Source of the DNA: Massilia sp. PAMC28688
Lineage (GTDB): Bacteria > Pseudomonadota > Gammaproteobacteria > Burkholderiales > Burkholderiaceae_D
Direction of reading: 5' to 3'
Length of the DNA: 64,000 nucleotides
NCBI RefSeq assembly: GCF_019443445.1
Contig: NZ_CP080378.1
Coordinates: 2,666,001-2,730,000 of the forward strand
Shown here in pieces: positions 16,323 through 24,807 of the stretch. Position numbers and translations under genes: made by a program. Under the pieces are notes generated by a model. The model did not search any database, was not told where the DNA came from, and saw nothing but the letters and a program-made list of their open reading frames with translations. Numbering within the stretch: the stretch's first letter is position 1; each line of letters opens with the position of its first letter.

Positions 16323-17563
16323 GGCAGGGGGTCTTTCAGGAAACCGGGGTAAAAAATCGTATTATCATTGTCGCCCGGGCCCCAGAAAATCCTGGTAGGC
16401 GCTGGCTGTACGTTTGGATTCTGCGCATATTGTCTGAAAAAACGAGCGTTAATCATGTTCATATCTTGCCTTGAAGGCCACATCTGATGAATATTGTCGT
16501 TCGGATGCACGTGACCGATCAAACGTGCGTCGCGCGGTACTGGGCTGGTCCAGGCATCGCCACTATAGAGCTTTTTAACCGGCACGCCGTTGACGCGTTC
16601 ACTGACCAGCGCAAACTCAATCTTGCGCCCTCCCAGAACCCCGAGCTCGTAGACGTCGCCGAATCTGACGCTTCGATCAGTAATAATGACACCCTCTTCG
16701 CCTGGTAAAGCTCCGGACGCCCTTAATTCCGCCATCGAAGCACGTGGCCCCAATCCTTCGGTCCTTGGGAAGCGAGTACCACCCGCCCCGCCGGTCTGTG
16801 CGACAAAGTCTCCAGATCCCGGCCGGCTGCTATTAAAGCGACCAGTAAGCCCCATCGCTCCTCTTGCGCCGAACATGCCCCCGAGAATTGAGCCGCCAAA
16901 CCCCATCAACTTCTGGCCATCCGAGCCCTCACCGAACAGTTGACCACCGGCCCAGTTTCCACCCAAACCGCCAGCCAGCCCCAGCACCAAGCCGCCAGCA
17001 ACGACTGCAACCGGGGCGAGCACAAGCGCGGCACCAATCCCAACGACAAACAGGGATGCGTGAACCCATCCAGGGACCAGATTTTCAGGATGAATTTCAT
17101 TAGTCTGATAGCTTGGACCGCCCACGTAGACGTTTGACGATCCCTTGGTAATGACAGCGCTGCAAATGGTCTTGTCATCGACCCGTGCGGCATGCAGGCC
17201 GTTGATCAACACGGTTTCGCTACCTTGGGCGATGGTGGCGGGTGCTGGATGCTTGTCACAGGTCGCGAAATCCGCATGCGCACGTGCCGCGGCGATACCG
17301 TTGATAAACACATTCGTTGATCCGGCCGCTGTGATGGCCCCCACCACCTCTTTGCCGACTCCACTGAAAGTGCTGGCAAACTCCATGATCCCAGCGCCCC
17401 CTGCCGCCCCTGCGCCCACCATGGCCACTGCCGCCAGTCCGCCGGTACCCACGATCAGTGCCGCACCGAGTCCGATGGCGGCGCCCGCCAGCAAACCGCC
17501 GAGCAGCCAATTCATCGTCGGGCTGTGCCCGATTGGGTCGTTTATTCGTGCTGCCGCTGCCAT
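16319..17563 (-). CDS. prePAAR/PAAR-domain T6SS effector with JAMM-like C-terminal domain
   Basis: A 414-residue effector. Residues 4-13 read AARINDPIGH, a full match to the prePAAR motif AARxxDxxxH. Hydrophobic segments lie at 17-60 and about 165-210. Between them, about 80-155, is the PAAR domain (GSTNVFINGIAAARAHADF, HPAPATIAQGSETVLING), which caps the VgrG spike. The C-terminal domain, about 280-414, has GHVHP at 350-354 and PSRQD at 363-367. This gives His351, His353, Ser364 and Asp367 in an H-x-H...S-x-x-D pattern like JAB/JAMM metal-dependent peptidases, with 10 residues between the second His and Ser rather than the canonical 7. Glu306, Glu316 or Glu322 could be the upstream Glu. The toxin activity is inferred, not shown. 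The gene lies 3 bp after the chaperone gene. Confidence 0.85.
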   Translation of the reverse strand: MAAAARINDPIGHSPTMNWLLGGLLAGAAIGLGAALIVGTGGLAAVAMVGAGAAGGAGIMEFASTFSGVGKEVVGAITAAGSTNVFINGIAAARAHADFATCDKHPAPATIAQGSETVLINGLHAARVDDKTICSAVITKGSSNVYVGGPSYQTNEIHPENLVPGWVHASLFVVGIGAALVLAPVAVVAGGLVLGLAGGLGGNWAGGQLFGEGSDGQKLMGFGGSILGGMFGARGAMGLTGRFNSSRPGSGDFVAQTGGAGGTRFPRTEGLGPRASMAELRASGALPGEEGVIITDRSVRFGDVYELGVLGGRKIEFALVSERVNGVPVKKLYSGDAWTSPVPRDARLIGHVHPNDNIHQMWPSRQDMNMINARFFRQYAQNPNVQPAPTRIFWGPGDNDNTIFYPGFLKDPLP

Positions 17564-17566
17564 TGA

Positions 17567-18439
17567 CTATCCGGTTTGGGAAATGATGGCGCGCGCGAGG
17601 TGCTGCCGGATGTCCGCCACTGTGGCAAGCTTCGGTGCCGCGTCGGTGGTGTGCAGTACCGCGACATGATCGAGACGATCGCGCAGCCGCGGTGCATGGG
17701 GCTGCCCCGACGGCGCCAGCTGGTATTCGCTCGGCTTGCCCCACAGTGTGCTGGCGTTCGAGATCGCGAAGCTCGCTGTCAGTGGCTCGCCATCGGCGTC
17801 GTAAAACTCCCACGCGTCCTGCTCGACTTCACGCGCATCGGTTTTGCGGCAGGCGTGCTCCTGGTCTGGATGCACCACCAGCATGCGGCGCCGTTCGGAA
17901 TACGTGAACACCAGTGGCAGGCCGCTGGGGTTGGTGATTGGCGGATGCTCCACCGGCGCCGGCGCTGCGATCGGCATTGGCACCGCGCCGGCCAGGGGGC
18001 GGCGCAGCGTGAAGCTGGCCAGCATCTGGTCGAACATGCAGTTCCATTCGTCGGTAAACGGCTTGAGGCAAGTGGCGGCGATCAGGATTGCCTGCACGCT
18101 GTCTTCGCCGGCGCCATGGGTCAGCGTGATCACCTGGCGCTGGTGCATGAAGTTGCCATCCTTGCGCCAGCTATACACCAGTTCCACGGCCGGGCTGCCA
18201 CCTAGCAGGCGATTGGTCATCGAGCGCAGCTCGAAGCGTGGCAGGGAGCGGCCCAGTTCCGCCACCAGGCGGCTGCCGAATTCCTCCAGTTGTTCACCGG
18301 CCTGCGTCTCGGCCTGTGAGATCACGATATTGAAGTCGCTCGGGCCGTGGTCGTTGAGCGTGAACATGTGAACCGACTTGTCCAGCAGCCGTTCGGGCAG
18401 TTCGAAAGTGGCGTAGTTGGCGTGATAGAGCTGTGGCAT
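17567..18439 (-). CDS. Eag-type (DUF1795/DcrB) T6SS chaperone
   Basis: A 290-residue protein. Its first half looks like the DUF1795/DcrB fold of Eag chaperones (N-terminus MPQLYHANYATFELPERLLDKS..., with DFNIVISQAE and FMHQRQVITLTHG). These bind the hydrophobic segments of prePAAR effectors before secretion (family knowledge). After a Pro/Ala linker at about 155-172 there is a second half of about 115 residues (LPLVFTYSERRRMLVV) that I cannot assign. The length resembles tandem EagR2 chaperones, which serve effectors with two membrane regions, as the downstream effector appears to have. It lies between vgrG (11 bp away) and the effector gene. Confidence 0.82.
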   Translation of the reverse strand: MPQLYHANYATFELPERLLDKSVHMFTLNDHGPSDFNIVISQAETQAGEQLEEFGSRLVAELGRSLPRFELRSMTNRLLGGSPAVELVYSWRKDGNFMHQRQVITLTHGAGEDSVQAILIAATCLKPFTDEWNCMFDQMLASFTLRRPLAGAVPMPIAAPAPVEHPPITNPSGLPLVFTYSERRRMLVVHPDQEHACRKTDAREVEQDAWEFYDADGEPLTASFAISNASTLWGKPSEYQLAPSGQPHAPRLRDRLDHVAVLHTTDAAPKLATVADIRQHLARAIISQTG

Positions 18440-18450
18440 GGTGGTGTGCT

Positions 18451-21117
18451 TTATTTATTCAGGTCGATGCGGCCGGTGCCGATAATGTCAATATGGATAC
18501 CCTGGATGGTGATGGTGCCGTCCTGCTTCATCACGATCTTGCTGGAGCCCACTTCGAGCGTGATATCAGTGCTGGCCTTCAGGTGGATATGCTCGGTGGC
18601 CGATGTGAGCTCGATGTTGGCCTTGGCCGTCTGGTGGATGTGGGCGTCTGTTGATTCGAGCGCAATGTGGGCCTTGGCCTTCTGTTCGATGTGCGCCGTC
18701 TTCGCCTCGATGGCCACGTGTGTCTCGGCCGTCTGCTTGATGTGCGCCGTCTCGGACTTGAGCGCGATATGCGTCTTGGCCGTCTGCTTGATGTGTTCCG
18801 TCTCGGCCGTCAGGTCAATGTAAGTCTTGGCCGTCTGCTCGATGTGCGCGGTCTCGGCCTTGAGCGCAATGTGGGTCTTGGCCGTTTGCGTCATGTAGTC
18901 AGTGACGGCAGACAGCGCCATGTGCGTGTGCGCAGTAGCGGCGATATGCGCGGTCTGCGACGTCATCTCGATCTGCTGGTTCACCGTATTGGTGTGATAG
19001 CCCGCCGTCACGGTATTGGTCTGGTGCGGACCATTGACCACCGTGGCCTGCGTATTCTGCACGGTGGTGACCATGTCTTTTTGCGAATGGATGTTGATCA
19101 GCTCCGCGCCCTTGCTGTCGTGGATGACCATTTCGCTGAAGCCCCCGCCGCCGGGCGTGGAGCGGCTCTTGAAGCCCATCATGTGGGCGCCCCCCGGCAG
19201 CGGGTACGGGGCCGGCTGTTCTGCATTGAACAGGCGCCCGGTGCACAGGGGCCGGTTGGGATCGCCTTCCAGGTAGTCGATGATCACTTCCTGGCCCACG
19301 CGCGGAATCGACACCGTGCCCCAGCCCTTGCCGGCCCACGGCTGCGACACGCGCAGCCAGCACGAACTGCTCTGGTCGTGGCGGCCATAGCGGTCCCAGT
19401 GGAAATGCACCTTGATGCGGCCGAATTTGTCGGTGTGGATCTCGCTGCCCTTGGGCCCGACCACGGTCGCAGTCTGGGGGCCGGGCATGCGGGGAGCCGG
19501 GTGTACACGGCGTGGACGATAGGGGATCTTGCGGCGAATGGCGGTAAAGCTGTTGCGGTACACGTCCTTGGCGTCGCGGTCAAAATAGTTGTTGCGTGCG
19601 TCGTACTGGACAGAGACGATCAGGAAGTCGTTATCCTTGTTGTCGCTAGGGTCGAACCAGTGGTGCTCCAGCAGCTTCATGCTGCGGCCAGCGGTCAGGC
19701 CGCGGCAGTCGGAGGTGCCGGTAAACAGCTTGGCCTGCCACTCCAGCACTTCCATGCGCAGGCGTGCTTCCTCCTTGCCTGCCTCGCGGTTCTTGAAGGC
19801 GAAGGCGGTGTTCCCGTCAAATACTTCCATCGTCGGGATCTCGCCCTGGTTGGCGGTGGTGGGCATTTCCACATATTGCACGCTGCTTGGCGCCTTGAAG
19901 TCGAAGGTGTGCATGGCCAGCTTGTTGGGCTGCAGGTGGCGTTCCGCTGCCAGCGATGTCACGCCATCCTGGTCCTGCCAGCGGTTGCCGGCATTGAACA
20001 GGACCTCGGCATGCAGTGCCTGCGGCGGGCAGAAAGTCTCGTCGCAGGAGTTGTCGCTGATGATCATGGTGTGGCCGGATGCCGTATGCTCAAAATAGTA
20101 GAACAGGCCATATTTTTCCATCAGCCGGCTGGTGAAATTCTCGTCCGATTCGTCGTACTGGACGATGTAGTTCTCGGGCTTGTACTTGCGGCTGGTGCGG
20201 TATTCGTAGCGCGCCAGGCCGCCATAGTCGCCGGCATAAATCGTGTCGAGCACGTCGAACACCGTCATGTCCTGGAAAATGCGCGAGTTCACGCGGCGTT
20301 TGAGGTAGGTGGTCCAGGGCACCACTTCGGCATGGTAGAAGGCGAAGCCGCCGTCCGAGCGGGTGGCGGCAAACGAATTCACGTAGCCGTTGATGAAGTG
20401 CTCGCTGCCATCGGCCTGCTGCACGCTGACCGCGACGTTCTTGCCCATCATGTCCTTCAGGTCGATGGACGCGTTTTGGGACATGAGCGAAAGCTGGAAC
20501 GAAAACGGCTCGGACATGGCAGCGTGGCCAGTCAGCGATTCGATCAGCAGGCTTTTGCCCTGCGGCAGGGGAGAATAAAACCGTAGCAGGCGGCTGCCTT
20601 CCGTGAATTCGGCCAGTAGCATGTCTGGCAGGGGGGTATTGGCGGGATCGATCGGCGCGGGCACGAAAGGCGCGTCGGCCGTGGCGAAATCCTTCACGGC
20701 CTGGCCGGCCAGCGGGTGCTCTTCGAGAATCAGTTTCTGCGCGATTGCCGGCGCTTGTGCCGCCACCGCTGCCAGCGCAGGCTTCTTTTCCGCCGCGGCC
20801 GCGCTGGCGCGGGGGGCTTCGGCCCGCTGCGTCTTGCTCTCCGTGGCCAGCGTCGGCGCCTGTCCGGCAAGCTGCATGCCCTGGCCCGTGCCGGGACCGG
20901 CCAGGCCGCCCAGTGAGCCCAGGGTGCCCAGGCCAGCCGCAGGCGCGCGGCCCAGGCCTGCGTTGGCAGCAAGCGATCCCGCCTGAACCAGTGCGGGATC
21001 GGCGCCCGCCAGGGTGGCGGCGGTGCCGGCAAGTGCCACCGCCTGCTGTACATCAGGCGCGGGTGCGCCGTTCTCGGCTGGCAAGCCGGTCTTGTTTTCT
21101 GGAGTTTCAAGCGACAT
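18451..21117 (-). CDS. vgrG: VgrG, type VI secretion spike protein with repeat-extended C-terminus
   Basis: An 888-residue VgrG. The gp27-like base starts near residue 175 (SRLLRFYSPL, LTGHAAMSEPFSFQLSLMS). The gp5-like OB part contains the typical GPKGSEIHTDKFGRIKVHFHWDR, followed by SSCWLRVSQPWAGKGWG, PRVGQEVIIDYLEGDP and the Gly-rich FKSRSTPGGGGFSEMVIHD. The C-terminus is a shaft of eight 17-residue repeats. A low-complexity Ala/Gly-rich stretch of about 170 residues precedes the VgrG core and is not normal for the family. The start is the ATG with AGGAG 7 bases upstream; further upstream codons lack a ribosome site. No fused enzyme domain is visible. It heads the effector operon; the T6SS structural genes are not in the window. 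Confidence 0.93.
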   Translation of the reverse strand: MSLETPENKTGLPAENGAPAPDVQQAVALAGTAATLAGADPALVQAGSLAANAGLGRAPAAGLGTLGSLGGLAGPGTGQGMQLAGQAPTLATESKTQRAEAPRASAAAAEKKPALAAVAAQAPAIAQKLILEEHPLAGQAVKDFATADAPFVPAPIDPANTPLPDMLLAEFTEGSRLLRFYSPLPQGKSLLIESLTGHAAMSEPFSFQLSLMSQNASIDLKDMMGKNVAVSVQQADGSEHFINGYVNSFAATRSDGGFAFYHAEVVPWTTYLKRRVNSRIFQDMTVFDVLDTIYAGDYGGLARYEYRTSRKYKPENYIVQYDESDENFTSRLMEKYGLFYYFEHTASGHTMIISDNSCDETFCPPQALHAEVLFNAGNRWQDQDGVTSLAAERHLQPNKLAMHTFDFKAPSSVQYVEMPTTANQGEIPTMEVFDGNTAFAFKNREAGKEEARLRMEVLEWQAKLFTGTSDCRGLTAGRSMKLLEHHWFDPSDNKDNDFLIVSVQYDARNNYFDRDAKDVYRNSFTAIRRKIPYRPRRVHPAPRMPGPQTATVVGPKGSEIHTDKFGRIKVHFHWDRYGRHDQSSSCWLRVSQPWAGKGWGTVSIPRVGQEVIIDYLEGDPNRPLCTGRLFNAEQPAPYPLPGGAHMMGFKSRSTPGGGGFSEMVIHDSKGAELINIHSQKDMVTTVQNTQATVVNGPHQTNTVTAGYHTNTVNQQIEMTSQTAHIAATAHTHMALSAVTDYMTQTAKTHIALKAETAHIEQTAKTYIDLTAETEHIKQTAKTHIALKSETAHIKQTAETHVAIEAKTAHIEQKAKAHIALESTDAHIHQTAKANIELTSATEHIHLKASTDITLEVGSSKIVMKQDGTITIQGIHIDIIGTGRIDLNK
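18547..18954 (-). repeat. Eight tandem 51-bp (17-residue) repeats inside vgrG
   Basis: The coding sequence for the VgrG C-terminus contains eight consecutive 17-residue units of the form T-A-H-I-x-Q-T-A-K-T-H-I-A-L-K-x-E with no gaps. Conserved positions are H3/I4 and H11/I12. The units are diverged at the DNA level (no identical copies), which argues for an old, selected structural repeat rather than recent slippage. The pattern suggests alternating strands of a triple-stranded beta-helix needle. Confidence 0.9.
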
Positions 21118-21171
21118 ACGGTGGCTCCTGCAGGTGAAAATCACGCTCGCTGCCGGGCGTGCGCCGGCGGC

Positions 21172-21200
21172 ATTTAATGCCTGTTGAGTCGTTTTGACAA
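21172..21200 (-). promoter_or_regulatory. Candidate sigma-70 promoter for vgrG
   Basis: On the minus strand TTGTCA (5/6 match to -35) is followed after exactly 17 bp by TTAAAT (4/6 to -10), about 50 bp before the vgrG ATG. The surrounding 270 bp between vgrG and the next gene upstream hold no convincing gene. Prediction from sequence only. Confidence 0.35.
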
Positions 21201-21389
21201 CATTAGGCATTTACAAAATTTGCGCATATTATCACGGGATAATGAACACGCCCGATTCCATCGCTGGCAGGTGGCAAGGGAGTGCGCTCGGCTGTGAGCG
21301 CGGCCAAACAGCCGAGCGCTGCCCCGGGTCAGCGCTCGCGCGCCCGGCCGTTTGCCATGTCGCGCTCGGGCAGGCCTGCCCCGGGGCCG

Positions 21390-23810
21390 TCAGACCGGCC
21401 AGGCATTCGCCGTGCTGTCGGCCAGGAGCTGTTCGAACACCGGCAGGGTTACCGGGTGGCTGAAGAAATTGCCCTGGGCCTGGTCGCAGCCATGCTGTAT
21501 GAGAAAGTCGCGCTGCTCGAGCGTCTCCACCCCTTCGCCGATGACCCCCATGTTCATCAGGTGCCCGATGCCGATGATCGTCTTGGCCATCATATCGCTC
21601 ACATTGTCGCTGTTGATGCGGCCGACGTACGACTTGAAGATCTTGAGGTTCGTCACCGGCAGCATGTGCAGGTTCTTGAGGCTGGACACGCCGGCACCGA
21701 ATTCATCAATCGTGAGCTTGATGCCCAGCCTGGCGATATCGTCGAAGATGGCCTGGGTCAGTTCGGCATTGCGCAGCAGGCTCGCCTCGGTAATCTCCAG
21801 CTCGAAACTGGCGGGGGAAAGATCGGAACTGCCCAGGCGCTCGGCCAGCAGCGAGAGGTAGCCGCGCTGGCTCAGTTCGCGAAACGACACGTTCATTGAC
21901 AGGACCAGGTCGGCAAAGCCCAGCTGCTTCATGCGCTGCAGGGTGTCGCAGACCTGGCCGAAGACCCATTCGCCGAAATGGACAATCTGACCGCTTTCCT
22001 CCGCTTCCAGCAGAAAGGCCGACGGCAGCAGGACGCCCTGCTCGGGGTGGCGCCAGCGCAGCAGCACCTCGGCCCCGACAATGCGTCCGGTCGCCAGCGA
22101 CAGCTTGGGCTGGAACAGCAGGAACATTTCATCCCTTTCCACGGCATGCCGCATCATGTTTTCCAGCTTGAGCTTGGCATCCGTCGCCGCCTTCATGTCG
22201 GCAGAAAAGAACTGCACATCATTGCGCCCGCCAAGCTTGGCGTGGTACATGGCGGTATCGGCCGCGCGCATGAGTTCGGCAACATTCTGCCCGTCGTGGG
22301 GAAACACGCTCACGCCCATGCTTGACTGGACGGGAATATCCTTGCCGTCGACACTGACGGCCGTGTCCATGTTGTGCCGCAGCCGCGAAATCATGCGCAG
22401 GGTATAGCGCAGGGAAGGCTGGTTGACCAGCACGAGGACGAATTCGTCGCCGCCAAGGCGGGCCACGGTATCGCTGTCGCGCACGGAGCCGAGCATCTTG
22501 CGCGCGAGCACCTTGAGCACCTGGTCGCCGGCATCATGGCCCCAGGTATCGTTGATGATCTTGAAGTTGTCGAGGTCGACAAGGATCACTGCCACCAGGC
22601 TCTTGTTGCGCTGCGCCATGAACAGGGCTTGCTCGAGCCGGTCCCACAGCAGGTTGCGGTTGGCCAGGCCGGTCAGCACGTCATGATTGATTTCATGCTC
22701 AAGCCGGGTGGTGCGCTGCTTGGACTCCGTCACGTCATTGATGACCCCGATGAAATGCGTGGCCTCACCCTTTTCGTTGCGCACCGGTGCCACGGTGAGC
22801 TCGTTCCAGAAGATGCCGCCGTCCTTGCGCTGGTTGCGAAAAGTGACCCGCGTTTCGCGCCGCTCGTGCAGGCCGACGCGCACCAGCCCGTGGGCCTCGT
22901 CATCGACGCCGGGGATGCCGAGGAAATCGCACATGTGTTCGGAGTCGCGGCTGATGACCTCGTCGGAGCGGTAACCGGTGATGCGTTCGAACGCCGGGTT
23001 GACATACACGATGGTGTTGGACAGCTCATTGATGCGCACGATGAAAATGCCATTGCTGCTGGCATGAAGCGCCCGTTCGCGCAGGCGCAGCTGCTCTTCC
23101 TGCTCGCGCCGCGCTGAAATATCCAGGCCCATGCCGCACAGGTAGGGTTTGCCTTGTACCGTAAAGCGCGAGCCGGTAAACAGAAACGGCGTGGCGCTGC
23201 CGTCGCGGGCCAGCAGGTCAGCTTCCACCACCACCAGGCCATCGCGTTCGAATACCTGGCCGATGGCGGCGGCGACCTTGTCGCGCTCGCCCGGCTTGAA
23301 CATGTCGGTGGCGTACATGGCCGCGATTTCCTCGTACGGATGCTGGGTGACCTTTTCCACCCACTGGTTCCACAGCACCAGGCGGCCTTCCGTATTCAGA
23401 ACGTAGAAGGTCCCGGGCAGCATATTGACCACGTCAATCAGGTGGGTGCAGGCCAGCAGCTCGTGTTCGTTGTGGGTGTGCACCGGCGCGCAGGCGGGAC
23501 GGGCAATGGCGTTAATACTCGACAGCCTTCCTCCGGCCTTCCATTGGGGGATCAGGTCCAGGTACACCAGGACCCGGGTGCCGTCTGCGCGCACCAGCTC
23601 GCCCTGGACGCGCTGTGGCGCCAGACGGGCGGCGGCAAGCAGGTCCGGCTGGCGCTGCTGCAATGCCGGCGCCAGCAGCGCACTGAAGGCCTTGCCGACG
23701 ACTGCATCTGCGGTATGGCCGAGGATTGTCTGGCAGGCTGCATTCCAGGTGACGATTCTGCCACCCGGGGCAATGCAGAAACTGGCCGGGTAATCCTGCT
23801 TGTCGGACAT
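21390..23810 (-). CDS. PAS-GGDEF-EAL protein with intact GGDEF and altered EAL
   Basis: An 806-residue soluble sensor with PAS-type domains at about 5-90, 120-235 and 245-365 (SSNGIFIVRI, VNPAFERITGYRSDE, FIGVINDVTESK), then GGDEF (about 370-535) and EAL (about 545-800). The cyclase signature LGGDEF at 452-457 is intact, so diguanylate cyclase activity is predicted. In the EAL domain the signature is EVLLRW (581-586), loop 6 reads IDEFGAGVSS instead of DDFGTGYSS, and KID is KIF. Phosphodiesterase activity may be reduced or lost. This is the reverse of the other GGDEF/EAL protein in the window. It is transcribed away from the heme-oxygenase-fold gene. Confidence 0.9.
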   Translation of the reverse strand: MSDKQDYPASFCIAPGGRIVTWNAACQTILGHTADAVVGKAFSALLAPALQQRQPDLLAAARLAPQRVQGELVRADGTRVLVYLDLIPQWKAGGRLSSINAIARPACAPVHTHNEHELLACTHLIDVVNMLPGTFYVLNTEGRLVLWNQWVEKVTQHPYEEIAAMYATDMFKPGERDKVAAAIGQVFERDGLVVVEADLLARDGSATPFLFTGSRFTVQGKPYLCGMGLDISARREQEEQLRLRERALHASSNGIFIVRINELSNTIVYVNPAFERITGYRSDEVISRDSEHMCDFLGIPGVDDEAHGLVRVGLHERRETRVTFRNQRKDGGIFWNELTVAPVRNEKGEATHFIGVINDVTESKQRTTRLEHEINHDVLTGLANRNLLWDRLEQALFMAQRNKSLVAVILVDLDNFKIINDTWGHDAGDQVLKVLARKMLGSVRDSDTVARLGGDEFVLVLVNQPSLRYTLRMISRLRHNMDTAVSVDGKDIPVQSSMGVSVFPHDGQNVAELMRAADTAMYHAKLGGRNDVQFFSADMKAATDAKLKLENMMRHAVERDEMFLLFQPKLSLATGRIVGAEVLLRWRHPEQGVLLPSAFLLEAEESGQIVHFGEWVFGQVCDTLQRMKQLGFADLVLSMNVSFRELSQRGYLSLLAERLGSSDLSPASFELEITEASLLRNAELTQAIFDDIARLGIKLTIDEFGAGVSSLKNLHMLPVTNLKIFKSYVGRINSDNVSDMMAKTIIGIGHLMNMGVIGEGVETLEQRDFLIQHGCDQAQGNFFSHPVTLPVFEQLLADSTANAWPV

Positions 23811-24030
23811 GCGGGCCCCAGTGTCCGCGGATCGCGAACGCAGTAGTAAGGATTAGGTAGACATGCCTGGACCACGGATGTTCCGCAAATTGCGCCTGCG
23901 CAGATGCCTGCTGCGGCCAGTCAGCGCATGAATAAAAAAAGCCAGGCGCAACCGGGCTGGGCACGGAACTGCACGAATGGATGGCAGTCTAATCCGGTCC
24001 AACAGAACGTGAGCACAGGATAAAACCACC

Positions 24031-24780
24031 ATGAAAGCCGAGAATGACTTTACGCGCACAGGGCCGCTGATGCAGCTGGACAGCTATCCGGATTGGGCGC
24101 AGGACATGATGTTGGCGGCCCAGCGGCCAAAAGATAAAGTTGTCTCGCACGAATTGTTCGCCATGATGCGCGAAGGCGAGCTACCGAGCCAGGCAGCGTA
24201 CCGCTTCTTCGTGGGCGGTTGGCCCGTCATTGAACAATTTCCGCAATACATGGCCGTCAACCTGTGCAAGATCAAGTACGGCCGCTCGGCGGCGGAAAAC
24301 ATGGCCCGCCGCTACCTGATGAAAAATATCCGGGTCGAACAAAACCATGCCGACCACTGGGTCGGTTGGGCCGAAGCAAGCGGCGTGAGCCAGCACGACC
24401 TGTTCCATGGGGAAGTGCCGGTCGAAAGCCAGGCGCTCAATTACTGGTGCTGGCACAGTTGCGAGCGCGATTCGCTGGCCACCAGCATGGCGGCGACCAA
24501 TCTGGCCATCGAGGGCGCGACCGGCGAATGGTCGAACGTGGTATGCGCCTCGGACATCTATGAAAACTCGCTGCCGGCCGCCTCGCGCGCGAAGGGCATG
24601 CGCTGGCTCCGGATGCATGCCCACTATGACGACACCCATCCGTGGGAAGCGCTCGAGATTGTCTGTTCCCTCATCGGCAGGCGGGCCGAACCTACCTACG
24701 TGGAGATGCTGGGCCGGTGCATCTCGAATAGTTACCGCTACATGGCCTTGTCACTAGACCATTGCCTGGCCACCACATGA
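24031..24780 (+). CDS. Heme-oxygenase-fold (TenA/CADD-like) putative diiron protein
   Basis: A 249-residue all-helical protein of the TenA/PqqC/CADD group. Candidate metal ligands are Glu103 and His109 (RVEQNHADHW), Glu161 (NLAIEGATGE) and the triad His196, Asp200, His203 (HAHYDDTH), an H-x3-D-x2-H pattern typical of heme-oxygenase-like diiron oxidases such as CADD. A TenA aminopyrimidinase would need an active-site Cys and lacks this triad, so thiaminase activity is less likely. The substrate is not predictable. It stands alone, divergent from the GGDEF/EAL gene and convergent with the M24 peptidase gene. Confidence 0.72.
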   Translation: MKAENDFTRTGPLMQLDSYPDWAQDMMLAAQRPKDKVVSHELFAMMREGELPSQAAYRFFVGGWPVIEQFPQYMAVNLCKIKYGRSAAENMARRYLMKNIRVEQNHADHWVGWAEASGVSQHDLFHGEVPVESQALNYWCWHSCERDSLATSMAATNLAIEGATGEWSNVVCASDIYENSLPAASRAKGMRWLRMHAHYDDTHPWEALEIVCSLIGRRAEPTYVEMLGRCISNSYRYMALSLDHCLATT

Positions 24781-24807
24781 TCCGGCGCTGGCGGGGCCAA
24801 TACCCGA

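Noticed and set aside
18547..18954. Regular repeats considered as a CRISPR array
   Set aside because: They are in-frame 51-bp coding repeats without identical repeats or unique spacers, and belong to VgrG.
18667..20586. 639-codon open frame antisense to vgrG
   Set aside because: Produced by the GC-rich, repetitive coding strand; it shows repetitive Leu-Arg-Asp units mirroring the VgrG repeats, not a real protein.
21194..21463. 89-codon open frame upstream of the second GGDEF/EAL gene
   Set aside because: Runs into the 3' end of that gene, Pro/Ala/Arg-rich shadow composition, no ribosome site.
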